Of a stretch of DNA of 11,923 nt, positions 1-9,211 are shown piece after piece. Position numbers and translations under genes: made by a program. The DNA is from JAZGBC01 sp036444495. GTDB lineage: Bacteria > Pseudomonadota > Alphaproteobacteria > Kiloniellales > J153. The DNA lies in the NCBI GenBank assembly GCA_036444495.1, contig JAZGBC010000082.1, positions 1 to 11,923 on the forward strand, in the 5' to 3' direction. The notes under the pieces were generated by a model, which was given only the letters and a program-made list of their open reading frames with translations, did not search any database and had not been told where the DNA came from. Every line of letters starts with the position of its first letter. Position 1 is the stretch's first letter.

Positions 1-140
1 TCGTCCAGCTCAAGGCCGGCGTGTTCGGCCTTTCTTTTTGCCACTTTTTCCCTGTTGGCCTCGAGCCGCGCGGCTTTCTTGGCGGCTTTTGCCCTCTGCC
101 GCTCCAGCCGTTCGAACCTGTAGTTGGGTTTACGGGCCAT
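1..140 (-). CDS. Small Lys/Arg-rich protein of unknown function, 3'-truncated by window edge
   Basis: Reading from an ATG at 138-140 leftward gives an open frame of 46 residues that runs off the left edge. It begins MARKPNYRFERLERQRAKAA and continues as a highly charged Lys/Arg/Glu/Ala stretch, probably one helix. The start is preceded by GGCGGAAAGAACTGGT, a Shine-Dalgarno-like GGAAAG about 8 nt before the ATG. Short proteins beginning MARKPNY with a basic helix are, as far as I recall, common hypothetical proteins in alphaproteobacteria; no function is known to me. A nucleic-acid or ribosome-associated role would fit the charge but is only a guess. It lies downstream of the cold-shock gene on the same strand, separated by a terminator-like hairpin, so it may have its own promoter or depend on read-through. 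The C-terminus is not in the window. Confidence 0.7.
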   Translation of the reverse strand, partial: MARKPNYRFERLERQRAKAAKKAARLEANREKVAKRKAEHAGLELD

Positions 141-192
141 ACCAGTTCTTTCCGCCGGCCCGCCTTCCTCCTTCAGTCCGCCAGGCGGTCGT

Positions 193-212
193 TAAAAGGT
201 CGCGTCGGCGAC
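193..212 (-). terminator. Probable intrinsic terminator of the cold-shock gene
   Basis: On the minus strand a 5-bp hairpin GTCGC-CGAC-GCGAC (arms 208-212 and 199-203) is followed by CCTTTTAA, a short U tract at 194-197. It lies about 50 nt after the csp stop codon. A second hairpin just upstream in the transcript, with arms 243-250 and 225-232 (8 bp, including one G-T pair) and a 10-nt loop, has no U tract but could stabilise the mRNA 3' end. The short stem and only four Us make this a modest prediction. Confidence 0.45.
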
Positions 213-264
213 AGCGAGCGGCGGCCGCCCCCAAAGAGAGTTGGAGGCGGTGCCTTTCTCGTGG

Positions 265-474
265 TTATTCGATGATGGACAGGTTCTCGGCGGAAGATTT
301 GCCGTTCTGTCCGGGCTGAAGCTCATAGGAGACCTTCTGCCCTTCGCTAAGCGAATTCAGTCCGGCGCGCTCGACGGCCGAAATGTGGACGAAAGCGTCC
401 TTTGAGCCGTCTTCCGGCTCGATGAATCCGAAACCCTTGACCGGGTTGAACCACTTTACAGTACCAGTAGCCAT
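265..474 (-). CDS. csp: CspA-family cold-shock protein
   Basis: A 69-residue protein that is essentially a single cold-shock (OB-fold) domain. Such proteins bind single-stranded RNA and DNA and act as RNA chaperones in the cytoplasm. RNP1 is seen as KGFGFI (residues 13-18) and RNP2 as AFVHI (27-31), with the conserved WFN at 8-10. Length is normal for the family. The open frame extends 11 codons further upstream, but the ATG at 472-474 is chosen because GAGGAAA lies about 6 nt before it and the family starts MA-GTVKWFN. The gene has a probable long untranslated leader (475 to about 619) and a promoter near 626-653, as is common for cold-inducible csp genes. Whether this copy is cold-induced or constitutive cannot be read from the sequence. 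Confidence 0.95.
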   Translation of the reverse strand: MATGTVKWFNPVKGFGFIEPEDGSKDAFVHISAVERAGLNSLSEGQKVSYELQPGQNGKSSAENLSIIE

Positions 475-619
475 AGTTATTTCCTCTAACAGGAGTCTTG
501 ATTCCACGCCTCACACCATGTGACGGCGCGGTCGATTTAACGCTCGCATTGTCAGGGGATAACTAAGCTAATCGGCGTACCGGTTATTTAGGTAACACAC
601 CACAAATGCATCACGCATG
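475..619 (-). promoter_or_regulatory. Predicted long 5' leader of the cold-shock mRNA
   Basis: If transcription starts about 6-8 nt past the candidate -10 box at 626-631, the csp mRNA carries roughly 145 untranslated nt. The stretch is clearly more AT-rich than the neighbouring genes and contains short inverted repeats, for example ATGC/GCAT around 607-619 and GTTA/TAAC around 585-598. Long structured leaders that respond to temperature are known for E. coli cspA. I see no E. coli-type cold box, so a regulatory role here is inference from position and length. Confidence 0.4.
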
Positions 620-625
620 AGGGGG

Positions 626-653
626 TATGTAGCGGATATCCCGGAGAAGTCAA
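626..653 (-). promoter_or_regulatory. Candidate sigma70 promoter for csp
   Basis: On the minus strand TTGACT (648-653) is followed after 16 nt by TACATA (626-631). The -35 matches the consensus in five of six positions; the -10 is weaker. It faces csp and sits about 150 nt upstream of its start codon. Confidence 0.5.
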
Positions 654-807
654 TGACCCCGAGGCCCAGCGGGTATGCCGGAAATCCACCCGACGGCGCT
701 TTTCGAGGCGGAAGGGGCACTAACCATTTGAATCTAGTGTGATAGTTCCGTTTTTAGCTATGCAGGAGGCAGCGGCGGCGCTGGCTGAAACCGGCCCGAA
801 AAGGCCT

Positions 808-3558
808 TTATGAGTCCACGTCCTCACCTTTCATGAGCGTCCGCAGCTCGTAGAGCAATTCCAGCGCCCCCTTGGGGGTGAGCTCGTCCGGGTTGATCTC
901 GGAAAGCCGTTTTTCCAGCGCCGAGGGGCCGGGATCGGGGGCCGCTGACTGGGGCCGGGCAGCGGAGAAGAGCGGCAGGTCGTCGGCCAGGCGGGCCAGG
1001 GCGCCGGCCTGCTCGCCCTGCTCCAGGATGCTCAATACCTCGCCGGCGCGCGCGATGACCGGGCCGGGCAGGCCGGCCAGCTCCGCCACATGGATGCCAT
1101 AGGAGCGGTCGGCGGCGCCCGGCGCCACCTCGTGCAGGAAGACCACGTCGCCCCGCCATTCCTTGACCCGCATGGTGTGGCAGGAAAGCTCGGCCAATTT
1201 CCCGGCGAGCGTGGTCAGCTCGTGGAAGTGGGTGGCGAAAAGCGCGCGGCAGCGGTTGACCTCGTGCAGGTGCTCTACGCACGCCCAGGCGATGGAGAGG
1301 CCGTCGAAGGTGGCCGTGCCGCGGCCGATCTCGTCCAGGATGACGAGCGCCCGCTGGCCCGCCTGATTGAGGATGACGGCGGTCTCCACCATTTCCACCA
1401 TGAACGTGGAGCGCCCGCGCGCCAGGTCGTCCGCCGCCCCGACGCGGCTGAACAGGCGGTCCACCACGCCGATATGGGCGGCCTGCGCCGGCACGCAGGA
1501 GCCCATCTGGGCGAGCACGGCGATGAGCGCGTTCTGGCGCAGGAAGGTGCTCTTGCCCGCCATGTTGGGCCCGGTCACCAGCCAGATGCGCCCCGCCTCG
1601 CCCAGGTCGCAGTCATTCGCCACGAAGGCGCTACCTTGCGACGCGGCGAGCGCCGCCTCCACCACCGGATGGCGCCCGCCTTCGATCCGGAAGGCGGTGG
1701 TCTCGTCCACGCGCGGGCGGCACCAGCGCCGCTCCACGGCGACTTGCGCCAGCGCCGCGGCCACGTCGAGCTCGGCGAGAGCCCGGGCGGCGCGGCCGAT
1801 CTCCCCGGCGCGGCCCACCACCTCGCCCACCAGGTCCTCGAAAAGCTGTAATTCCAGGGCCAGGGCCTTGTCCGCCGCGCTGGAAATCTTCCGCTCCAGT
1901 TCGCCCAGCTCCACCGTGGCGAAGCGCACGGCGCTGGCCAGCGTCTGGCGGTGGATGAAGGGCCCCGCCTCGCCCGTGGGCACCTTCTCGGCGTGGGTAG
2001 GCGTCACCTCGATGTAGTAGCCCAGCACGTTGTTGTGCCGGATCTTGAGGGACCGCACCCCGGTCTTGACCGCGTAGCCGCTCTGCAGGTTGGCGATGAG
2101 CCGCCGGCTCTCGTCGCGTAAGGACCGCAGCTCGTCCAGCTCGGGCGCGTAGCCCTGGGCGATGAAGCCGCCGTCGCGCACGTTTATGGGCAAATCGGGC
2201 CCCAGCGCGCGGGTCAGGCGCTCCACCAGGGTGTCGTGGAAGCCGAGATCGGCACCCGCGCCTTCGATGCCCGCCGGCGGGGCGCTCAACCCCTCGGCTT
2301 TGATGAGACCGCGGATGGCCTCGGCCTGGGAAAGCGCGTCGCGCACCGCGGCCAGATCCCGCGGCCCGCCGCGCCCCAGCGTGAGGCGCGAGAGAGAGCG
2401 CTCCACGTCGGGCGTGCGCTTGAGCCGCGCGCGCAACTCCTCGCGCAAGGGCTCCTCCTCGGCGAAGAAGGTGACCGTGTCGAGGCGCGCGGAGATGGCC
2501 GCCGGATCGGTCAGCGGCGCGGCCAGGCGGGCGGCCAGCAGACGCGCGCCCGCGCCGGTTACTGTCCTATCGATGGTGGCGAGCAGGCTGCCCTGGCGCC
2601 CCCCCGAGAGGCCGCTGGTGAGCTCCAGGTTGCGCCGCGTGGCCACGTCGATCTCCATGACCGCGCCCACAGACAGGCGTTTTAAGGGCGCGAGACGCGG
2701 CAGGCGGCCCTTTTGCGTCAGCTCCACGTAGTCGATGAGCGCGCCCGCCGCCGCCAACTCGGCGCGCGAGAAGGCGCCATAGGCATCGAGCGCCTTGATC
2801 CCATAAAGCGCCTCGAGCCGCGCGCGCGCGTTGGCGCTGTCGAAACGCGGCGAGGGCAGGGGCGAGAGCGCCGCCTTCCAATCCTCCAGGACCTCGAAGA
2901 AATCGGGCCGCTCCAGCAGGCGTTCCGGCAGGATCAGCTCGCCCGGGTCGAGCCGGGCCAGCGCGGCGGAGAGCGCGCCGCCCGCGCCGTTCGCCGCCTT
3001 GGGCGACAACTCCTGGGCCAGGAAATCGCCGGTCGACATATCCAGCCAGGCCAGCGCCAGCCCGCCGCCGGCTTCGGCGAGCGCGGCCAGGAAGTTGTGC
3101 GCGCGCGGCTCCAGGAGCTCGTCCTCGGTGATCGTGCCCGGTGTCACGATTCGCACCACCTCGCGCTTGACCAGGGACTTGTTGCCGCGCTTTTTCGCCT
3201 GGGCCGGGTCCTCCATCTGCTCGCAGATGGCCACCTTGAAGCCCTGGCGGATGAGTTTGGAGAGATAGGCGTCCGCCGCGTGCACCGGCACGCCGCACAT
3301 GGGGATGTCCTCGCCTTTATGCTGGCCGCGCTTGGTCAGCGTGATGTCGAGCGCGGCGGCGGCCTTGGGTGCGTCCTCCAAGAACAGCTCGTAGAAGTCC
3401 CCCATGCGGTAGAACAGCAGGCAACCGGGGTGCGCCGCCTTGATCTCAAGGTACTGGGCCATCATGGGCGTGGCCGCACGCGCCGCCGGCGCCTTGGCGG
3501 GCGGGGCGGGCGGCGGGCTGGCGCCCGGGGCGGGTTCTTTACGCGGTGCCTCCGACAA
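808..3558 (-). CDS. mutS: DNA mismatch repair protein MutS
   Basis: MutS recognises base mismatches and small loops, then uses ATP to recruit MutL. The 916-residue protein has the whole family layout. The mismatch-binding Phe-X-Glu is F55-Y56-E57 inside FYRMGDFYELF, and the connector, lever and clamp domains follow. The ATPase carries Walker A GPNMAGKST at 663-671, an STFMVEM signature and Walker B ILDEIGRGTATFDG with D742-E743, then the FATHFHEL switch. Near the C-terminus DDLPLF resembles a beta-clamp-binding peptide, and the final ELTPKGALELLYEL matches the oligomerisation helix region. The start is a TTG without a clear ribosome binding site. An in-frame stop lies three codons upstream of it, and the conserved TPMM motif (30-33) requires a start before the two internal ATGs, so TTG is the only upstream choice. 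It gives an Ala/Pro-rich tail of about 28 residues. MutS proteins are usually about 850-900 residues. Confidence 0.97.
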   Translation of the reverse strand: MSEAPRKEPAPGASPPPAPPAKAPAARAATPMMAQYLEIKAAHPGCLLFYRMGDFYELFLEDAPKAAAALDITLTKRGQHKGEDIPMCGVPVHAADAYLSKLIRQGFKVAICEQMEDPAQAKKRGNKSLVKREVVRIVTPGTITEDELLEPRAHNFLAALAEAGGGLALAWLDMSTGDFLAQELSPKAANGAGGALSAALARLDPGELILPERLLERPDFFEVLEDWKAALSPLPSPRFDSANARARLEALYGIKALDAYGAFSRAELAAAGALIDYVELTQKGRLPRLAPLKRLSVGAVMEIDVATRRNLELTSGLSGGRQGSLLATIDRTVTGAGARLLAARLAAPLTDPAAISARLDTVTFFAEEEPLREELRARLKRTPDVERSLSRLTLGRGGPRDLAAVRDALSQAEAIRGLIKAEGLSAPPAGIEGAGADLGFHDTLVERLTRALGPDLPINVRDGGFIAQGYAPELDELRSLRDESRRLIANLQSGYAVKTGVRSLKIRHNNVLGYYIEVTPTHAEKVPTGEAGPFIHRQTLASAVRFATVELGELERKISSAADKALALELQLFEDLVGEVVGRAGEIGRAARALAELDVAAALAQVAVERRWCRPRVDETTAFRIEGGRHPVVEAALAASQGSAFVANDCDLGEAGRIWLVTGPNMAGKSTFLRQNALIAVLAQMGSCVPAQAAHIGVVDRLFSRVGAADDLARGRSTFMVEMVETAVILNQAGQRALVILDEIGRGTATFDGLSIAWACVEHLHEVNRCRALFATHFHELTTLAGKLAELSCHTMRVKEWRGDVVFLHEVAPGAADRSYGIHVAELAGLPGPVIARAGEVLSILEQGEQAGALARLADDLPLFSAARPQSAAPDPGPSALEKRLSEINPDELTPKGALELLYELRTLMKGEDVDS

Positions 3559-3676
3559 GGTCTTGCTTTATTATCGCTGGGCGGGCAATGAGCCGCCGGG
3601 TCGGTTAACCTACCACAGGCCCGCGCGCGGGACATTAAGCGACTGCGCGCCCGCGGCGAGATTGGGAGGAGCAGGG

Positions 3677-4183
3677 GTGAGCGAGGAAAGCGGCCAGGGA
3701 GAGGCGGGCGGCAGCGTCGAGATCGTGGGCCGCTTCGAGAGCCGCGAGCCCTTCACCGCGGCGGTCGAGGAGCTTCTGGCGGCGGGCTTCGCCAAGAACG
3801 ACCTCTCGGTGCTGGACGCCCACGAATCCCTGAGCGCGGCCGGCTCGCCGGCCGAGGCCTGGCAGGAGGCGGTGGGCTCGCTGGTGGGTGAGATCAAGTA
3901 TGTCGGCCCGATCACCGCCGCCGGGCTGATCGCGGTCGCCACCGGGCCCCTGGGCGCGGCCATCTCGGCCGCGGTGGCGGCGGGCCTGACCGGCGCGGCG
4001 CTGGCCGAACTCCTGCAAACGGTGCGCGCGACCCCGCACACCGAGAGCTTCGCCCGGGCGCTGGAGCTGGGCGCGGTGCTGCTCTGGGTAAGCACGCAAA
4101 CGCCCGAGCGCGAGGCCAAGGCGAGCGAGGTGCTCACCCGCCACGGCGCCGCCGACGTGCACCGCCACGCGCGGGCGTCTTAA
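3677..4183 (+). CDS. Uncharacterised protein with central Gly/Ala-rich hydrophobic segment
   Basis: The GTG at 3677 is preceded by GGGAGGAGCAGGG, a strong ribosome binding site with about 7 nt spacing. The open frame runs further upstream into mutS, but this start is the sensible one and gives 168 residues. The N-terminal part (13-50, VEIVGRFESREPFTAAVEEL) and the C-terminal part (about 130-165, AVLLWVSTQTPEREAKASEV) both look like beta-alpha-beta units in which a short strand precedes a helix. Between them, residues 76-114 form a Gly/Ala-rich hydrophobic stretch resembling a glycine zipper. This layout recalls DUF1269 or general-stress-protein-17M-like proteins, but I cannot assign it firmly. 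It could associate with membranes through the middle segment. It lies divergently from mutS and upstream of maeB, which has its own promoter. Function unknown. Confidence 0.85.
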   Translation: MSEESGQGEAGGSVEIVGRFESREPFTAAVEELLAAGFAKNDLSVLDAHESLSAAGSPAEAWQEAVGSLVGEIKYVGPITAAGLIAVATGPLGAAISAAVAAGLTGAALAELLQTVRATPHTESFARALELGAVLLWVSTQTPEREAKASEVLTRHGAADVHRHARAS

Positions 4184-4218
4184 GCCCAGGGAGCCGAAAT
4201 CCGCGAAAAAGCCGCCCT

Positions 4219-4247
4219 TTGACGCCCTGCCCGGGGCTCTCTAACAT
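4219..4247 (+). promoter_or_regulatory. Sigma70-type promoter for maeB
   Basis: TTGACG (4219-4224) and TAACAT (4242-4247) are separated by exactly 17 nt, close to the housekeeping consensus. The expected transcript start near 4254 gives a 5' leader of about 46 nt before the maeB ATG at 4300. The in-frame TTG at 4219 is the -35 element itself and so cannot be the start codon of that transcript. Confidence 0.6.
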
Positions 4248-4299
4248 CAACCACGGGAAACGGCCCGGAATTGGGAAAAACCGGGGAAAAGCGCGGGTT

Positions 4300-6578
<2,279 letters not shown>

Positions 6579-6579
<1 letters not shown>

Positions 6580-6617
6580 AATTAGGGGGACACAATATTA
6601 TTGTGTCCCCCTAATTT
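6579..6617. repeat. Perfect 39-nt palindrome at the end of maeB
   Basis: Two 19-nt arms, 6579-6597 and 6599-6617, are exact reverse complements around a single T at 6598. Each arm carries GGGGGACAC or its complement, flanked by AT-rich ends. The first base is the last base of the maeB stop codon. In RNA it would form a strong hairpin on either strand, with AAATT before and AATTT after, so it could end transcription of both maeB and the convergent secreted-protein gene. Palindromes with GGGGACAC/GTGTCCCC cores are, from memory, dispersed repeats in many bacteria and sometimes linked to REP-associated transposases. Only one copy lies in this window. Confidence 0.8.
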
Positions 6618-6621
6618 CCTG

Positions 6622-6684
6622 GATCCCGGATCGCTGACTTTTCTGTCCAAATCGAAGATTTGGAGAAAAGCCGCGTCCGGAATG
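6622..6684. repeat. Long imperfect palindrome, probable dispersed intergenic repeat
   Basis: The sequence folds into one extended hairpin. The inner arms CCAAATC (6647-6653) and GATTTGG (6657-6663) close a GAA loop. Next come CTTTTCT (6638-6644) with AGAAAAG (6664-6670) after a 2-nt bulge. The outer arms, roughly 6623-6634 with 6673-6683, pair with one bulge and one mismatch (ATCCCGGATCGC with GCGTCCGGAAT). The ends GGATCCCGGA and TCCGGAATGACA look like the termini of intergenic palindromic repeats I associate with alphaproteobacterial genomes. It is non-coding, and a mobile-repeat origin is inference. Confidence 0.6.
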
Positions 6685-6696
6685 ACACTGAGTGTC
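6684..6696. repeat. Short perfect palindrome GACACTGAGTGTC
   Basis: A 13-nt perfect inverted repeat with 6-nt arms around one G, immediately after the longer repeat and sharing its boundary. It could be part of the same repeat unit or a small protein-binding site. Nothing else supports a function. Confidence 0.35.
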
Positions 6697-6736
6697 GGTT
6701 CAGCCTAAGGCGCTAGGGACTCGCGGGCGCGGGCGT

Positions 6737-7660
6737 TTACCCCGTGCCGTCGATGACGAGGCTGCGCAGGGCGTAGTCGCCGCCGGAATTGACCAGCACG
6801 AAGCCGTTGAAGTCATCGCGGAAACGCCGGTCCACCACGTCGATCACCTCGGCCCCATCCACGCGCACCACCATGCGCCCGCGCCGGCTTCGCGTCCATT
6901 CGATGACATGAGCTTTGCCGTCCTCGAGATCGAGCGGCCTGTCGTAAAGCTCGATGAGCGAGACGGTCCCGCGCGTGGACAGGCCGATCAACTCTAGCGA
7001 GGCCGAGCCCTTGGGCGCCCCGGGCGTATAGGCCAGGCGATAGCCGGCGGTGGCGCCCTCACCCTGGAAGGGGCCGAACTCGAAACGCGGCTCAGGATCG
7101 CCCGTCTGCCGCGCCGTTATCTCGATGCGAATAGCGAAGGCGTTGGTGATCGCAACGGGCGCGATTGCGGCGGCGAAACCCGGGCCCTGGGGCACGGCAG
7201 GCTGCTGCTGTTGCTGTTGGGTCTGCTGGCCCGTGATCGCCTGATTCAGGAGTTGCCCGAAGAGCTGCTTCATCTGGTCCTTGTCGGACCGCTGGGTCTG
7301 CTGGCTCTGCTGCGCCTGGGGCGCCGCCCGCTCGACCACCGAGCGCAGGCCGTAGCGCCAGTCGATCAGGAACTCGCCGGCGGTGACCTGCCAGGGCGGA
7401 TCGGGCTGGGGCCCACGCCCGGAGAAGTCGTCGCTAAAGAGGCGCTTGCCCCAGGGGTATTCGTAACGGCGCAGGGTCTTGCGCAGATCGCGCAGATACC
7501 AGGGATCGATCAGGCGCTCCTTCTCGCCCCGCTCGAGCTGGGTCTTGAGTTCCTCGATGAGCGCCTGGAGCTTGTCGCCGCCGGCCGCGTCCTGCGCGAA
7601 CGCCGGCGTGGCGGCGAGGGTCAAAAGGCTGGAGAGCAGGAGGATGCGCGCGATCTTCAT
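6737..7660 (-). CDS. Secreted protein with possible jelly-roll fold and Gln-rich insertion
   Basis: The 307-residue product starts with a clear signal peptide: KIAR, a Leu/Ala-rich core, then AFA before Q23 as the likely cleavage site. It should be exported to the periplasm or beyond. Residues about 28-70 are charged and helical (LQALIEELKTQLERGEKERL). From about residue 74, LFSDDFSG, then W.VTAGEFLID...YGLRSVV resembles the first strands of a concanavalin-like domain, as in DUF1080-type sugar-binding proteins. A Gln-rich low-complexity segment interrupts this at about 110-158, including QQTQQQQQQP. The rest (AFAIRIEITAR, YRLAYTPG, GMVVRVDGAEVIDV..RFRDDFNGFVLVNSGGDYALRSLVI) fits further beta strands. 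No catalytic residues can be named and no close family is recognised. The ATG lacks an obvious Shine-Dalgarno sequence. It lies 51 nt after the PiT gene on the same strand and may be co-transcribed. Confidence 0.85.
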   Translation of the reverse strand: MKIARILLLSSLLTLAATPAFAQDAAGGDKLQALIEELKTQLERGEKERLIDPWYLRDLRKTLRRYEYPWGKRLFSDDFSGRGPQPDPPWQVTAGEFLIDWRYGLRSVVERAAPQAQQSQQTQRSDKDQMKQLFGQLLNQAITGQQTQQQQQQPAVPQGPGFAAAIAPVAITNAFAIRIEITARQTGDPEPRFEFGPFQGEGATAGYRLAYTPGAPKGSASLELIGLSTRGTVSLIELYDRPLDLEDGKAHVIEWTRSRRGRMVVRVDGAEVIDVVDRRFRDDFNGFVLVNSGGDYALRSLVIDGTG

Positions 7661-7711
7661 GACGCAACGCTAGCACGAACCTTTACGCCGTGCAGCAGAT
7701 TAGCGACCCGC

Positions 7712-9211
7712 CTAAAACGCGCCGAGCAGATAAAAAATCGCGCCCGCCATCACGGCCGTGGCGGGTACGGTAACGACCCAGGCCGCCACGATGGTGACCA
7801 GGTAATAGCGCCGCACCAGTTTGCGCCGCCCCCGCCGTCCGCCGTTACCGTTGCCCCGCGCCATGCCGTTTCCCTCGGACACGGCGTTCGCGCGGCAGGA
7901 CCTTCGGCTGACGAGATATTCGCGGAAGAACCCGACCCCGAAGACCGCGCCCACGGCGATGTGCGTGGAACTGACCGGCAAGCCCAGCGCCGAGGCCGCG
8001 ATCACGGTGATGGCCGCGGCCAGGGCGACGCAGAAGGCGCGCACCGGATTGAGCTTGGTGATCTCCTGGCCCACCGTGCGGATCAGCTTGGGCCCAAAAA
8101 GCACGAGTCCCAGGGAGATGCCGGCCGCGCCGATCAGCATGACCCAGAGGGGGATCTCCACCTTGGCCAGGACGTCGCCGCTGCCGGACACGCCGATGAT
8201 GGCGGAGAGCGGCCCCACCGCATTGGCCACGTCGTTCGACCCGTGGGCAAACGACAGCATCGCCGCGGAGCAAATCAGCGGCACGGTGAACAGGCCGTGT
8301 ATCGTGGAGCTGCTGTTTTCCCGGCCTCGGGCGCGGCGCGCGATCAGCGGCTTTACGGCCCCGTAGGCCACCGCGAAGACGAGGCCTGCCAGTGCCGCCA
8401 CCAGCCAGGGCTCCGGCTGCCAGACCCGCTTCAGGCCCTTCATGATCAGGTAGGCGGAAAAGACTCCGGCCATGAGCGCGACCAGGAGCGGAACCCAGCG
8501 CTTGGCCGCTTCGATCCGGTCCTTCTGATCGAGGATGGCGTACTTGATGAAGCCGAGCAGCAGGGCGGCGATCACACCCCCGAGCAGGGGCGAGATGACC
8601 CAGCTCGCGGCGATCTTGGACATGGTCGGCCAGTCGACGATGCCGAAGCCCGCCGCGGCCACGCCCGCACCCATGACCCCGCCCACGATGGCGTGGGTCG
8701 TGGAGACCGGCGCGCCGATATAGGTGGCCAGGTTGATCCACAGCGCAGAGGCCAGCAGCGCCGCCAGCATGGCCAGGATGAAGACCTGGGAATCGGCGAT
8801 CTGGCCGGCGTCGATGATGCCCTTGGAAACGGTCGCCACCACCTCCCCGCCGGCGAGCAGCGCGCCCAGGGCCTCGAAGACCACCGCGATTGCAAGCGCG
8901 CCCAGCAGGGTGAGCGCCCGGGAGCCGACCGCCGGCCCCATGTTGTTGGCCACGTCGTTGGCGCCGATGTTGAGCGCCATATAGCCGCCCACCACCGCGC
9001 CCACGATAATATAGATACTGACCCCGTCGCCGCCCCACAGCGTGACGAAGCCCCAGATGAGAAGGAGAAAAACAAGTCCAAGCCCAAGCCTGGCCGCGCG
9101 GTCGCCGGCCATCAGGCGCATCCCGTTAAGACGGAGGGCGCCCCACGGGTCATGTTTGAAATGTTTGCTGGGTCTCGGGTTCGGCGTCGCTGGAACAAAA
9201 TACTTGTTCAC
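7712..9211 (-). CDS. pit: PiT-family inorganic phosphate permease
   Basis: A 499-residue integral membrane protein of the PiT (Pho4) family, which imports phosphate, usually as a metal-phosphate complex, driven by the ion gradient. The two family signatures are present: GANDVANNMGP in the first half and GSNDVANAVGP in the second, the expected inverted internal repeat. The paired VSTTHAIVGGV and VSSTHIAVGAV segments are also seen. About ten or more hydrophobic helices are visible. The start is a GTG at 9209-9211 with AAGGAAGAAAGAGGG ending about 5 nt before it. Internal ATGs at residues 31 and 34 have no comparable site. This leaves a hydrophilic N-terminus of about 43 residues. Before the last helix there is a Gly/Asn/Arg-rich loop (SEGNGMARGNGNGGRRGRR). 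No phoU-like partner or Pho box is seen nearby, so the usual low-affinity constitutive role is likely but unproven. Confidence 0.95.
   Translation of the reverse strand: MNKYFVPATPNPRPSKHFKHDPWGALRLNGMRLMAGDRAARLGLGLVFLLLIWGFVTLWGGDGVSIYIIVGAVVGGYMALNIGANDVANNMGPAVGSRALTLLGALAIAVVFEALGALLAGGEVVATVSKGIIDAGQIADSQVFILAMLAALLASALWINLATYIGAPVSTTHAIVGGVMGAGVAAAGFGIVDWPTMSKIAASWVISPLLGGVIAALLLGFIKYAILDQKDRIEAAKRWVPLLVALMAGVFSAYLIMKGLKRVWQPEPWLVAALAGLVFAVAYGAVKPLIARRARGRENSSSTIHGLFTVPLICSAAMLSFAHGSNDVANAVGPLSAIIGVSGSGDVLAKVEIPLWVMLIGAAGISLGLVLFGPKLIRTVGQEITKLNPVRAFCVALAAAITVIAASALGLPVSSTHIAVGAVFGVGFFREYLVSRRSCRANAVSEGNGMARGNGNGGRRGRRKLVRRYYLVTIVAAWVVTVPATAVMAGAIFYLLGAF

Larger units (their letters stand above)
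475..807. other. Intergenic region between csp and mutS, no further gene seen
   Basis: These 333 bases hold the csp leader and promoter described separately. The part from about 654 to 807 lies between that promoter and the mutS stop. It contains no convincing gene, tRNA or strong terminator. A 17-codon plus-strand ORF at 760-813 lacks a ribosome binding site. Just after the mutS stop a 4-bp GGCC/GGCC hairpin could form, too weak to call as a terminator. Composition at 720-760 is notably AT-rich for this genome. Confidence 0.6.

Noticed and set aside
225..250. 8-bp hairpin after csp as the terminator
   Set aside because: No U tract follows it; the hairpin at 199-212 with TTTT is a better candidate.
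760..813. A 17-codon plus-strand ORF between csp and mutS
   Set aside because: No ribosome binding site, overlaps the mutS stop, and is too short to judge.
2713..3591. A 292-codon plus-strand open frame opposite the start of mutS
   Set aside because: Antisense to a strongly supported MutS, with compositionally biased protein and no ribosome binding site of note.
4219..4299. Upstream in-frame TTG start for maeB
   Set aside because: The TTG is part of the -35 box of a good promoter, so the transcript would begin downstream of it, and the extra residues do not match the family.
7196..7230. CTG/TTG trinucleotide run as a separate repeat element or CRISPR-like array
   Set aside because: It is the coding sequence of the Gln tract in the secreted protein, with no spacer structure.
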